Origin: CAMDPA01 sp965223035
Lineage (GTDB): Bacteria; Pseudomonadota; Alphaproteobacteria; Rhizobiales; Hyphomicrobiaceae
Reading direction: 5' to 3'
Length of the DNA stretch: 64,000 nt
Assembly (NCBI GenBank): GCA_965223035.1
Contig: OZ244980.1
Span: forward strand, 3,472,001-3,536,000
In this document: positions 42,459 to 51,174 of the stretch, in pieces
How positions within the stretch are numbered: position 1 is the first letter of the stretch
Layout: each line of letters starts with the position of its first letter
Made by a program: the position numbers and the translations under genes
Notes under the pieces: generated by a model
Databases searched by the model: none
What the model was told of the DNA's origin: nothing
What the model saw: only the letters and a program-made list of their open reading frames with translations

Positions 42459-42665
42459 GCATGCCGGCCTCCACCTCCGGCATGCAGTGTGAATCATATT
42501 CGCACGCCCTTGGGAATCCCCCGCGAAGATTCCAACAAGAATGATAATGCTCTAAAGGCTGGTTGCCCTACACTTTAAGAGCGATCATCTTTGCGCCTTA
42601 AATCGGAACCGGCGCAATTGGAACCGGCGTTGCGGTTCCGATTTAAGGCGCGATGATCTAGAGCT

Positions 42666-42857
42666 TTGCCTTGGAGGGAGGCCGGGCGCTGCCGTTCGGA
42701 GGCAGGTGAGCGAGAAGGTGCGAGCGAACGTCAGCTGGGCGAGCGCGTGGCGCGCCTCGAGACGGCGCTGGGGTACGACAGATGGATGGCACAGCTTGCC
42801 CTCGACCACCTGGCGCGCAGGGTGATGACCTTGGAGCAGGCGGCGGCCGCGGCCTCC
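42666..42857 (+). pseudogene. Truncated third copy of the plus-strand coiled-coil gene
   Basis: This stretch matches copy 1 (40035 onward) almost base for base, including its one-base deletion near the start, through MTLEQAAAAA. It then breaks off at about 42857 before the membrane helix. What follows is unrelated sequence leading into the 3' end of the acyl-CoA ligase gene at 42897. The amplified region therefore ends here. Confidence 0.75.
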
Positions 42858-42896
42858 CGCAACCACCCCCGCCCCGCACTCCCGCAGGTCCCCACC

Positions 42897-44765
42897 CTAC
42901 CCCACCACCAACACGCGGTCGCAAGGGATGTCGGCGAACAGCTGTTGGACCAGGTGATCGCGGCGGGCCAGCGCGGCGCGCTGGTTGACGTAGCCCTTGT
43001 CGGTGATTTCGTTGGCGTCGATCTGCGGTGGCTCCTCCATCAGCATGACGCGCTTGACGCGGCGGCTGGAGCCGCCGGCGTGCCGGTTGAAGGCGAGCAG
43101 GCCTTGCAGCAGATGGGCACGGACCTTCGGATCTTGAATCAGCCGGGCGATGTCCGCGTCCGCGCCGGCGCCGGCCACCTCGCGGCAGCCGGCAAGCGCC
43201 GGCCAGGCCAACACGCCGACCTCGTCGCGATCGTGCCCGCACACGATCAGGTCCTGAATGACCGGCGCGGCGGCGGCGATCACATCGGTGCGCAGCGGGC
43301 CAACGTTGACCCAGGTGCCGGTCGACAGCTTGAAATTCTCCGATAGGCGGCCATCGAACAACAGGCCTTGCTCGGGGTCGGCTGGATCGATCAACCGCAC
43401 CGCGTCGCCGAACCTATAAAAGCCATCCTCATCCCGACTGGCCGCGGTCAGCTCCGGCGCCTTGTAGTAGCCCGGCGAGATCGATGGGCCCTTGGCGCGG
43501 ATCTCCAGCTTGCCGTCAACCGGGGCGAGCTTCACCTCGCAGCCGGGCAGCGGCACCCCGACGTTGCCGAGCCTGCTGCCGGGCCAATGGGCGAAGGTCA
43601 GCGAGGGCGCGGATTCGGTGGTGCCGAACCCCGACGTCATGACGATCCGCTCGCCGATCGCCTGATAGGCCACCCGCTCGAAGCGGTCCCACAGATCCTG
43701 CGTCAAGGCCGCGCCGGCATACCAGGTGAACACCAGATCCTTGAAGAAATGCCGGCGGAACGCTTGGTCCTGCTCCAGATGCGGCAACAGCGCGGCGAAG
43801 CCGGCCGGCACGTTGAAATAAACGGTCGGCGCGATCTCCTTGAGGTTGCGCAGGGTTTGCTCGAACAGCCCCGGCACCGGCCGACCGGCATCGAGATAAT
43901 AGGAGCCGCCGTGAAACAGCACGAGGTTGAACAGCATGTTGCCCGCCGCTGTGTGATTCCAGGGCAGCCAGTCAACGATCGTCGGCGGGGTGCCGGCCAG
44001 GTAAGGCTGGGACTGCACCGTCATCTGCTGGTTGGCGCACAGCATGCGCTGGGTGTTGATCACCGCCTTCGGCATGCCGGTCGAGCCCGAGGTAAACAGG
44101 TACTTGGCGGTATGATCCGGCGTCACCTGATCGAACGCGCGCTCAACGGCGGGGCCCGCCTCGGTGGCAGCGAGCGCATCGAACGCGGTGGCTGCGATGC
44201 CGGCAGGGGGGTCCCGGCTGACCACCAGCTCGGCCTCAGTTAGATCGATGGCCTTCAGCGCCGCTGCGAAGCGCGTGCCGTCCTCCACGTAGATCATGGC
44301 GGGCGTCAACAGCGCAGCGATCGCCTTCAGCTTCGCGAAATCCCCGCTGCTCAGCGAATAGGCTGGCGAGATCGGCGAGACGGGAATGCCGACCTGCATC
44401 GCGGCCAGCGCGAGCAGGCCGAAATTGATCGCGTTCTCCGAGAGCACGACGAGCGGCCGGTCGGGGCCGAGACCACGGTCGAGCAAGGCTTGCGACAGAC
44501 GATCGCAAATGCGGCGGGCCTGGCCGTAGCTCACCGTACGCCAGTGTTGGCTGGGATCACGCTGCGCCAAAAACACCCGATCGGGCGTGGTTTTGGCCCA
44601 ATGCCTGAGCGGAACGCCGATTTGCCGATGATAGGGGCCAAGCGGATCGTTCGAGGTCAAGACCATGCTTCCATCGGGAAGGTGCTTGACCGATACGGAT
44701 GGCTTTGCGAGCGCGACTTTGCGGTATGGTGCGTTGGCAAAGGCTTGGGAATCAATGCCCGTCAC
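42897..44765 (-). CDS. AMP-dependent acyl/aryl-CoA synthetase (feruloyl-CoA synthase-like)
   Basis: The 622-residue ligase has the feruloyl-CoA synthase type N-terminus (VSVKHLPDGSMVLTSNDPLG, RQIGVPLRHWAKTTPDR). It also has the ATP/AMP P-loop YLFTSGSTGMPKAVINTQRM and the adenylation motifs SGFGTTESAP and DGFYRFGDAVRL. It would activate an aromatic or other carboxylate as its CoA thioester. The start chosen is GTG 44765, with GAGGGA upstream; the longer frame to 44888 has no good start. It is divergent from an amidohydrolase gene and lies near a Liv-type transporter, fitting uptake and activation of an acid. Confidence 0.86.
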   Translation of the reverse strand: MTGIDSQAFANAPYRKVALAKPSVSVKHLPDGSMVLTSNDPLGPYHRQIGVPLRHWAKTTPDRVFLAQRDPSQHWRTVSYGQARRICDRLSQALLDRGLGPDRPLVVLSENAINFGLLALAAMQVGIPVSPISPAYSLSSGDFAKLKAIAALLTPAMIYVEDGTRFAAALKAIDLTEAELVVSRDPPAGIAATAFDALAATEAGPAVERAFDQVTPDHTAKYLFTSGSTGMPKAVINTQRMLCANQQMTVQSQPYLAGTPPTIVDWLPWNHTAAGNMLFNLVLFHGGSYYLDAGRPVPGLFEQTLRNLKEIAPTVYFNVPAGFAALLPHLEQDQAFRRHFFKDLVFTWYAGAALTQDLWDRFERVAYQAIGERIVMTSGFGTTESAPSLTFAHWPGSRLGNVGVPLPGCEVKLAPVDGKLEIRAKGPSISPGYYKAPELTAASRDEDGFYRFGDAVRLIDPADPEQGLLFDGRLSENFKLSTGTWVNVGPLRTDVIAAAAPVIQDLIVCGHDRDEVGVLAWPALAGCREVAGAGADADIARLIQDPKVRAHLLQGLLAFNRHAGGSSRRVKRVMLMEEPPQIDANEITDKGYVNQRAALARRDHLVQQLFADIPCDRVLVVG

Positions 44766-44909
44766 GTTCGTTCCCTCTGCGCTGCGTTGGGTTGGGTTGG
44801 GCGCATTTAACCAACGGCGCCCAGCCTCGGCAAGGCTGCGACCGGGAGTTCGACGACGGGCATCGTTCGCGGACCATCCGCAGTCCAACGCGTCGGGAAG
44901 GAGAAAGCG

Positions 44910-45776
44910 ATGAACCTAGACGAGCTGATTGCCCTCGATGTCCATACGCATGCCGAGGAGCCGTGCTGTCCATCGCGCGACGACGGCTACAACGAGTTTC
45001 AGGAAGGCATGCAGACCTATTTTCGCACCGGGCGGACCTATCCGCCGGACATGCAGGAGACGGCCGACTATTTCCGCCAGCGCAAGATCGGTTGCGTGAT
45101 CTTTCCGGTCGATGCCGAACGCGAGACCGGGTTCCGGCGCTATGCCAACGAAGAAGTCGCTAAAATCGCCGCCGAGAACAGCGACATCATGCTTCCGTTC
45201 GCCTCCATTGATCCGGCCAAGGGCAAGATGGGCGCGCGTGAAGCCCGTCGTCTGGTCCGCGATTTCGGCGTGCGCGGCTTCAAGTTCCACCCGACCAAGC
45301 AGGCCTTTTATCCAAACGACCGCAGCGCCTATGTGCTCTATGAAGCGATCGCGGAGGAAGGCGCCATCGCCTTGTTCCATACCGGCCAGACCGGGGTCGG
45401 CGCCGGCATGCGCGGCGGCATGGGGATGCGCATCAAATACTCAAACCCGATCTACCTCGACGATGTCGCCGCCGACTTCCCGGACATGCCGATCATCATG
45501 GCCCATCCCTCCTTCCCGTGGCAGGATGAGGCGCTGTCGGTCGCCACGCATAAGCCGAACGTGTATATCGACCTGTCCGGCTGGTCGCCCAAATACTTTC
45601 CGGCCAATCTCGTGCACTACGCCAACACGTTGCTCAAGCACAAGGTTCTGTTTGGCTCCGACTGGCCGGCCATTACGCCGGATCGCTGGATGGCGGATTT
45701 TGCGACGATCAACGTTCGCGATGAGGTGCGCCCACTGATTCTCAAGGAGAACGCCCGCAAGCTGCTCGCCCTTTAG
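44910..45776 (+). CDS. Amidohydrolase-2 family metal enzyme
   Basis: The 288-residue TIM-barrel protein has ALDVHTHAEEP (first HxH), IALFHTGQTG, IIMAHPSFPWQDEAL and VLFGSDWPAITPDRW with the conserved Asp. Related enzymes are non-oxidative decarboxylases and lactonases of aromatic pathways. It is a different subgroup from the one at 21339. ATG 44910 follows GAAGGAGAAAG. The 144-bp divergent region with the CoA ligase probably contains a shared control point. Confidence 0.87.
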   Translation: MNLDELIALDVHTHAEEPCCPSRDDGYNEFQEGMQTYFRTGRTYPPDMQETADYFRQRKIGCVIFPVDAERETGFRRYANEEVAKIAAENSDIMLPFASIDPAKGKMGAREARRLVRDFGVRGFKFHPTKQAFYPNDRSAYVLYEAIAEEGAIALFHTGQTGVGAGMRGGMGMRIKYSNPIYLDDVAADFPDMPIIMAHPSFPWQDEALSVATHKPNVYIDLSGWSPKYFPANLVHYANTLLKHKVLFGSDWPAITPDRWMADFATINVRDEVRPLILKENARKLLAL

Positions 45777-46271
45777 TCGGCGATAGCACCGTTGACGATT
45801 TCGGATCTGCCCGGCCGAACTCATCACCTTACGCCATGATCGCGAACTCGGCGCCCGCCGTTCAATAATCGGCGGGTGCCGATCAACAATGCAGTGTCAA
45901 CCTTAGCGATCCCCCATCCAGCCACCCAATGGCATGAGGACATGAGTGCCGGTGTGGACGGCAGACTGGCCAAGCACAAATGCCTAAGACGGACATGATC
46001 CAGGCCCGACCGGCCGTGCGTCGTTGGCCAACACTGCTCTGCGCGCAGATGTATTCGGTTCAGTGCAAGCTGCGGTTGCAGGCGCGCAAGGCGGCGCGCA
46101 AGGCGGTCAGAGTTGCAGATGCTGCGTTCAAGGTGATCGATCGCCGCCGAGGGCGCCCGCGAGCCGGTTTGCCATATTCGAATTGATCGATGAGCTGATT
46201 ACTCCTAAGCTTCCGCCAGCGCGCTTAAGCGCCACGGCCTACCAAGGCCATTGGCTAGGGAGTTCTGACCT
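45777..46271. other. Intergenic region upstream of the Liv operon
   Basis: This 495-bp stretch holds no gene I trust. One fragment (CAGCCACCCAATGGCATGAGG at about 45917) is a remnant of a family 2 repeat. A small open frame at 45980-46186 is basic and alanine-rich without a ribosome-binding site. The promoter for the transporter operon should lie near the right end. Confidence 0.45.
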
Positions 46272-47522
46272 ATGAATCGTGTCTCATTGTCTCGCCGAGC
46301 TTTCTCACTGATCACCGCTACCGTCGGTGCAGCGTTATTGGCCCCGTCGTCGGTGGCGCAGACGCCGATCAAGATCGGGTTTTCCATGGCGCTGACGGGT
46401 CCGCTCGGGGCGGGTGGCAAGTCGGCGTTGATCGCCATGGAGATTTGGCGGGACGACGTGAACAAGAAGGGCGGGCTGCTCGGCCGCCCGGTGGAGTTCG
46501 TTTATTACGACGATCAGACCAACCCGTCCCGGGTGCCGGGAATCTACACCAAGCTGCTCAATATCGATCGGGTCGACTTGGTCGTATCGAGCTATGGCAC
46601 CAATGTCATCGCCCCAGCGATGCCGATCGTGATGCGCAAGAAGATGGTGTTCCCTTCGTTGTTTGGCTTGGCGGTCAACGAGAAATTCAAATACGATCGC
46701 TATTTCCAAATCATGCCGGCCGGGCCATCTCCGAAGGAGGACTGGTCGCGCGGCTTTCTGGAGATCGCCAAGAAACATGGCTTGAAGACGATTGCCTTGG
46801 TCGGTGCCGACGCGGAATTCGCACAAAATGCCGTCGCCGGAGCACGCAAGAACGCCAAGGACATGGGCTTCAAAATCGTCTATGACAGATCCTATCCACC
46901 TGGCACCGCTGATTTTGCGCCGATCCTTCGGGCCATTCAGGCGACCAATCCGGACATGGTCTACGTCGGGTCATACCCGCCCGGTTCGGTCGGCATGGTC
47001 AAGGCAGCCAACGAGCTCGGTCTCAAGACCAAATTGTTCGGCGGCGGCATGGTGGGGCTGCAATTCGCGGCCATTCAAAAAAATCTTGGCCCCATGCTCA
47101 ATGACATCGTCAATTACGATTTTTGGGTACCGGCCAAGACGCTGAATTTCCCCGGCATCAATGGTTTCTTGAAGAAGTATCAGGCCAAGGCTGCGACCGC
47201 CGGCGTCGATCCGTTGGGCCATTACCTGCCGCCGTTCGCCTATTCGTACCTGCAGGTCCTGGAGCAGGCCGTGGAGGCGACCAAGAGTATCGATCACGCA
47301 AAACTCGCCGATCATATGCATAAGGCGACGTTTAATACCATCGTCGGGCCGGTAAGGTTCGGCAAGAACGGTGAATGGGCGAAAACGCGGGCGCTGATGG
47401 TACAATTCCGTGGCCTGAAGCCCGACGACATGCAGCAGTTTACGAAGGAAGGCAGCAGGGTTGTGCTTTATCCGGCAGCTGTGAAGTCGGGCGACATCAA
47501 GTTCCCCTACCGCAGCCAGTAA
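46272..47522 (+). CDS. Branched-chain-amino-acid-type ABC transporter substrate-binding protein
   Basis: The 416-residue LivK-type receptor has a twin-arginine-like signal (SLSRRAFSLITATVGAALL, cleavage near SSVAQ). The mature domain begins TPIKIGFSMALTGPLGAGGK, the usual type I periplasmic fold. Substrates of the family include amino acids, amides and aromatic acids. It is the first gene of a complete K-H-M-G-F operon. The neighbouring CoA ligase and amidohydrolase suggest an organic acid rather than leucine, which is inference. Confidence 0.93.
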   Translation: MNRVSLSRRAFSLITATVGAALLAPSSVAQTPIKIGFSMALTGPLGAGGKSALIAMEIWRDDVNKKGGLLGRPVEFVYYDDQTNPSRVPGIYTKLLNIDRVDLVVSSYGTNVIAPAMPIVMRKKMVFPSLFGLAVNEKFKYDRYFQIMPAGPSPKEDWSRGFLEIAKKHGLKTIALVGADAEFAQNAVAGARKNAKDMGFKIVYDRSYPPGTADFAPILRAIQATNPDMVYVGSYPPGSVGMVKAANELGLKTKLFGGGMVGLQFAAIQKNLGPMLNDIVNYDFWVPAKTLNFPGINGFLKKYQAKAATAGVDPLGHYLPPFAYSYLQVLEQAVEATKSIDHAKLADHMHKATFNTIVGPVRFGKNGEWAKTRALMVQFRGLKPDDMQQFTKEGSRVVLYPAAVKSGDIKFPYRSQ

Positions 47523-47609
47523 CCATCGAGCGTCAGCGCATAGCAATCATGAGGCGGCGCTTCGGCGCTGCCTCGATCGCCGGTGTCATTGAGCGGAGCC
47601 ACATCAACG

Positions 47610-48491
47610 GTGCTTCTTGATTCTACACTTTTGCTCAATGCGATTGTCGCCGGCATCCTCTTGGGCGGTTTTTATGCGGCTGTAAGCCTGGGGCTCTCGA
47701 TCGCCTTCGGCCAGCTTGACATCGTCAATATTTCCCACCCCGCGTTCATGATCATCGGCTCCTATTTCGCCTATATCATGGGTTCGGAGTTCGGTTTTGA
47801 CCCGGTATTGACGGGCGTCATCATGATGCCGCTTTTTTTTATCGTGGGCGCGCTTGTCTATCGGATTTACTATGTCAGCTTCGAGCGAACCGGTCAGGAA
47901 TCGCTGAACGGATTGGCCTTTTTTTTCGGTTTGATGTTCATCATCGAGGTCTCCTTGATCCTGATTTACGGTGTCGACTATCGGTTGGTCCGCGCCTGGT
48001 ACATCGGTGAAAACTGGAAGATTGGTGTGGTCGACATTCCGCTGCGCATGGCGATACCGTTCCTGGTTTCCGTCCTCATGACGCTGGCTGTCTATCTCTA
48101 TCTCTCGAAAACCTTCATTGGCAGGGCGATTCTCGCTGTGTCGCAGGATCGACTGGCGCTACAGCTGATGGGCGCCGACCCGGTTTGGATCAAGCAGCTT
48201 GCCTTCGGCTTGGCGATTGCGACCGCTTCGGTGGCCGGGGCCTTGTTGATCATCATCGGCCCGGTGGAACCCTCGATTAATCGCGAGTATATCGGCCGCG
48301 TGTTCGCCATCGTCGTGCTCGGTGGCATGGGCAGCATTCCTGGCACCGTGATCGCGGCTTTGATCTTGGGAATAGCCGAGAGTTTTGTGCAAACCTTCGC
48401 TGGACCCTCGTGGGCTCCCGCCGTCGCCTTTGGCATTCTGCTGGTGACGCTTGCCGTGCGTCCCGCTGGTATCTTGGGCAGGCAATCATGA
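47610..48491 (+). CDS. ABC transporter permease, LivH type
   Basis: The 293-residue membrane permease has about eight helices and the family start LLLNAIVAGILLGGFYAAVS, GLSIAFGQLDIVNISHPAFM, and the EAA-like loop before GGMGSIPGTVIAALILG. GTG 47610 is preferred, with CGGAG upstream; GTG 47583 is in frame. The stop overlaps the ATG of the second permease. Confidence 0.93.
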   Translation: MLLDSTLLLNAIVAGILLGGFYAAVSLGLSIAFGQLDIVNISHPAFMIIGSYFAYIMGSEFGFDPVLTGVIMMPLFFIVGALVYRIYYVSFERTGQESLNGLAFFFGLMFIIEVSLILIYGVDYRLVRAWYIGENWKIGVVDIPLRMAIPFLVSVLMTLAVYLYLSKTFIGRAILAVSQDRLALQLMGADPVWIKQLAFGLAIATASVAGALLIIIGPVEPSINREYIGRVFAIVVLGGMGSIPGTVIAALILGIAESFVQTFAGPSWAPAVAFGILLVTLAVRPAGILGRQS

Positions 48492-49453
48492 AGGGAACCT
48501 GGTTTTGGGGCGTATTAGCCGCCATATTGTTCGCTGGGCTGACATTCACAAGCCTGATCGACAACGAGTTCTACTTTTTTGCCGGTTACGTCGTCTTGCA
48601 AGGCATGGTGATGGCGATCGGCTGGAATATTCTTGGCGGATTCACCGGATATGTTAATTTTGGCAGCGCCGGCTTTTTCGCCGTGTCGGCCTACATGACG
48701 ATCGCACTTCACACCTTTTTACAGAGCTTCGGCATCAACGCGCCACTGGTTGCATTTATCGCCTTTGGCGCGCTCGTCAGCGGCCTGATCGGGCTCGGCA
48801 CGGGCTACCTTACGCTGCGCTTAAGGGGTGTGTACTTCGCCATCGCGACGCTCGCGCTTGCCATTGTCTTTCAAACCTTTATCAACAACTGGGAGTACGT
48901 TGGCGGTGCCAGCGGCGCCTATATATTGACGCCGGATCCGCCCGCGCTGTTCCAGAGCTATATCGAATACCTGTTCATCGTGATGTTGGTAATGGCGTTG
49001 TTTGCGATTGCCGTCTCACGCTACATCAGCGTGTCGAAATTCGGTCGCGGGCTGGCGGCGATCCGCGATGATGAGCTGGCGGCGGAGTGCATGGGCGTGC
49101 CGACGTTGCGGCTCAAGCTGATATCGACCACGATCATGGGTGCGCTGATGGGGATGGCAGGGGCGCCCTATCCGTTTTTTGTCACCTATGTCGATCCGTT
49201 GTCGGCCTTCTCCCTGATCATCGCGGTCAACTCGATCGCCATGCCGATGATCGGCGGCACGGCCTATTGGTATGGCCCGATCATCGGTGCACTGCTGCTT
49301 GGAACCACGCAGGAGGTGGTGAGCGTCACGATCTCGTCGGAATGGAACGTGTTTATCGTCGGCGTGGCGCTGGTGGCCTTCGTCATATTGGCGCCTAGGG
49401 GGATCGTCGGTCTCGTCCATGATTTGCGGGCAAGGATCAAGAACGGTGAGTGA
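48488..49453 (+). CDS. ABC transporter permease, LivM type
   Basis: The 321-residue permease has the LivM landmark ILGGFTGYVNFGSAGFFAVS and a cytoplasmic loop RDDELAAECMGVPTLRLK for contact with the ATPases. Its ATG overlaps the LivH stop (ATGA), and its end overlaps the LivG start by 8 bp, so the operon is translationally coupled throughout. Confidence 0.94.
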   Translation: MKGTWFWGVLAAILFAGLTFTSLIDNEFYFFAGYVVLQGMVMAIGWNILGGFTGYVNFGSAGFFAVSAYMTIALHTFLQSFGINAPLVAFIAFGALVSGLIGLGTGYLTLRLRGVYFAIATLALAIVFQTFINNWEYVGGASGAYILTPDPPALFQSYIEYLFIVMLVMALFAIAVSRYISVSKFGRGLAAIRDDELAAECMGVPTLRLKLISTTIMGALMGMAGAPYPFFVTYVDPLSAFSLIIAVNSIAMPMIGGTAYWYGPIIGALLLGTTQEVVSVTISSEWNVFIVGVALVAFVILAPRGIVGLVHDLRARIKNGE

Positions 49454-50171
49454 GCCGCTCCTCAAGGTGAACGATCTGACCAAGCGGTTCGGCGGCTTCG
49501 TCGCGCTCGATGCCGTCGAGCTCCACCTCGATCAAGGCGAGCGGCTGGGTCTGATCGGCCCCAACGGCTCCGGCAAGACGACGATGATCAACTGCATCTC
49601 CGGTGCGCTGGTCAATGACCTCGGCAGCGTGACGTTCAAAGGCGAGAATATCAACAAATTGTCTGCCCACGAGCGAACCCATAAAGGAATTATCCGCACG
49701 TTTCAGATTCCGCGCCCGTTCCGTTCGATGACGATTCTCGAGAACTTGATGGTCACGATGGAATATGCGGCCGCGCACCGCCGCAGCGATCGCGACGATG
49801 AAGCCGACGCCCAAGAGATTCTCGAGTTGGTTGGATTTGGTGGCCGCGCTGCGGAGAATGCCGGACGCCTGACCCAAGTGGACCTGCGCAAGCTGGAGCT
49901 GGCCCGCGCGTTGGCCGCCAGCCCGGAACTTCTGATTTCTGACGAGGCGATGGCGGGGCTATCCAGCGCCGAGGTGGACGAGATTCTGGATATTCTGTTC
50001 AAGCTGAACCAGCGGGGCGTCGCGGTGATCATGATCGAGCACATCATGCGCGCGGTGCTTCGCTATTCACAACGGGTCATCGTGCTCGACGCCGGCCAAA
50101 AGATCGCCGAGGGTAAGCCGGACGATGTGGTGAAGAACCCAGACGTTGAGAGGGCCTACCTTGGCGTGTAG
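49446..50171 (+). CDS. ABC transporter ATP-binding protein, LivG type
   Basis: The 241-residue ATPase has Walker A GPNGSGKTT, the signature region LTQVDLRKLELARALAASPE in place of a textbook LSGGQ, and Walker B ELLISDEAMAGLS. Here the expected catalytic DE pair of Walker B is present (ISDEA). The signature VDLRKLEL is atypical for LivG (usually LSYGQQRRLE) and deserves a look, though the divergent form occurs in some Liv-type systems. The start is GTG 49446. Confidence 0.92.
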   Translation: MSEPLLKVNDLTKRFGGFVALDAVELHLDQGERLGLIGPNGSGKTTMINCISGALVNDLGSVTFKGENINKLSAHERTHKGIIRTFQIPRPFRSMTILENLMVTMEYAAAHRRSDRDDEADAQEILELVGFGGRAAENAGRLTQVDLRKLELARALAASPELLISDEAMAGLSSAEVDEILDILFKLNQRGVAVIMIEHIMRAVLRYSQRVIVLDAGQKIAEGKPDDVVKNPDVERAYLGV

Positions 50172-50898
50172 TCTGCGCGTAAACAATATTGAGGCAGGTT
50201 ACGGCTCCGTGCGGGTGTTGCACGGCGTCTCGTTGGCCGTCGACGATGGCGAGACGGTGGCGTTGCTCGGCTCCAACGGCAACGGCAAGAGCACGTTGAT
50301 CAAGTGCATCGCCGGCATAGTGAAACCGACCAGGGGCGAAATTGTCCTTACGCTTGATGGGGAAACCATCGATCTGGTTGGTGCTCAGCCACAAGATATC
50401 GTCGGTCACGGCGTTGCCCTGGTGCCGGAAGGTCGGCGATTGTTTCCGGCGCTCACGGTTGAAGAAAACCTTATGCTCGGCGCGTTTCGCCGGGTCGCGC
50501 GGGCCAAGATCGAACAGAACCTAGCCTTTGCCTATGAAGCCTTCCCCGTTCTGCATGAGCGGCGCAGGCAGCTCGCCGGCTCGATGAGCGGCGGGGAGCA
50601 ACAGATGCTGGCGATTGCGCGCGCTTTGATGACCGCACCCAAATTGCTGCTGGTCGATGAACCTTCCGTCGGATTGTCGCCGCGACTGGTCTCACAAACC
50701 ATCACCAAGATTGGGGAGTTAAAAAACCGCTTCGGGCTCACCGTTTTGATGGCGGAGCAGAACTTCCATCAGGCTATCCGCATCGCCGATCGCGGCTACA
50801 TCATCGTCCACGGCGACATTGAGTTCGAAAGCGCCGATCAAAACGATTTGCGCGAGAATGATATCGTGAAGCGGTTATATTTGGGGACCGACGGCTAA
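50161..50898 (+). CDS. ABC transporter ATP-binding protein, LivF type
   Basis: The 245-residue ATPase has Walker A LLGSNGNGKST, signature GSMSGGEQQMLAIARALM and Walker B LLLVDEPSVGLSP. This is a canonical LivF. The likely start is TTG 50161, overlapping the LivG stop, with AGAGGG upstream. It is the last gene of the transporter operon. Confidence 0.93.
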   Translation: MACSLRVNNIEAGYGSVRVLHGVSLAVDDGETVALLGSNGNGKSTLIKCIAGIVKPTRGEIVLTLDGETIDLVGAQPQDIVGHGVALVPEGRRLFPALTVEENLMLGAFRRVARAKIEQNLAFAYEAFPVLHERRRQLAGSMSGGEQQMLAIARALMTAPKLLLVDEPSVGLSPRLVSQTITKIGELKNRFGLTVLMAEQNFHQAIRIADRGYIIVHGDIEFESADQNDLRENDIVKRLYLGTDG

Positions 50899-51040
50899 TC
50901 GGGCGAAGCGTTCATTGGCCGCCGTTGCCCGGGTCTTGGCGGTGTTAGCCGCGGCATGGGAAGGAACCATCGCTAACGATGCCTGGACGCATACGTCGCC
51001 GGCACGATGTTTACGGCGTTGTCCGATCTCGGTGCTTGCC

Positions 51041-51115
51041 CAGAATTCGGATTGTCCCAAATCAGATTGCCCCAATTCGGATTGCCCCAAATCAGATTGC
51101 CCCAAATCAGATTGC
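51041..51115. repeat. Tandem array of five 15-bp units
   Basis: CCCAAATCAGATTGC alternates with the variant CCCAATTCGGATTGC after a first degenerate unit. The array lies 60 bp upstream of the thermonuclease-like gene. It is A/T-richer than the surroundings, and the repeated GATTG could form a protein-binding array. Confidence 0.88.
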
Positions 51116-51174
51116 AACGCGCCGGAGCCTTTCGGTATAGGGTTTGAGCCCGGGCACGGCTGTTGGAGGCGTCA

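Larger units (their letters stand above)
41503..42552 (-). mobile_element. IS630-family insertion sequence
   Basis: The 1050-bp element is flanked by TA duplications (41501-41502 and 42553-42554). Imperfect terminal inverted repeats are GAGCATGATCACTTTAG on the left and GAGCATTATCATTCTTG as the complement of the right end. It encodes a two-frame DDE transposase. The uninterrupted target sequence is preserved at 39883-40027, which fixes the boundaries to the base. IS630-family elements are known to target TA, with CTAG preferred for IS630 itself; here the site was CTAA. Confidence 0.93.
41460..42660. mobile_element. Family 1 element interrupted by the IS630-family element
   Basis: The left end GAGCAAGCTGCC starts at 41462 after TA 41460-41461. 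The right end GCGATGATC stops at 42658 before TA 42659-42660. Its internal sequence matches 39883-40027, except that the IS occupies 41503-42552 at the TA of CCGACTAAAGG, with TA duplicated. Confidence 0.85.

Noticed and set aside
45980..46186. Small plus-strand frame (68 residues) upstream of the Liv operon
   Set aside because: Basic, alanine-rich sequence without ribosome-binding site, hydrophobic segment or recognisable motif; likely chance in high-GC DNA.
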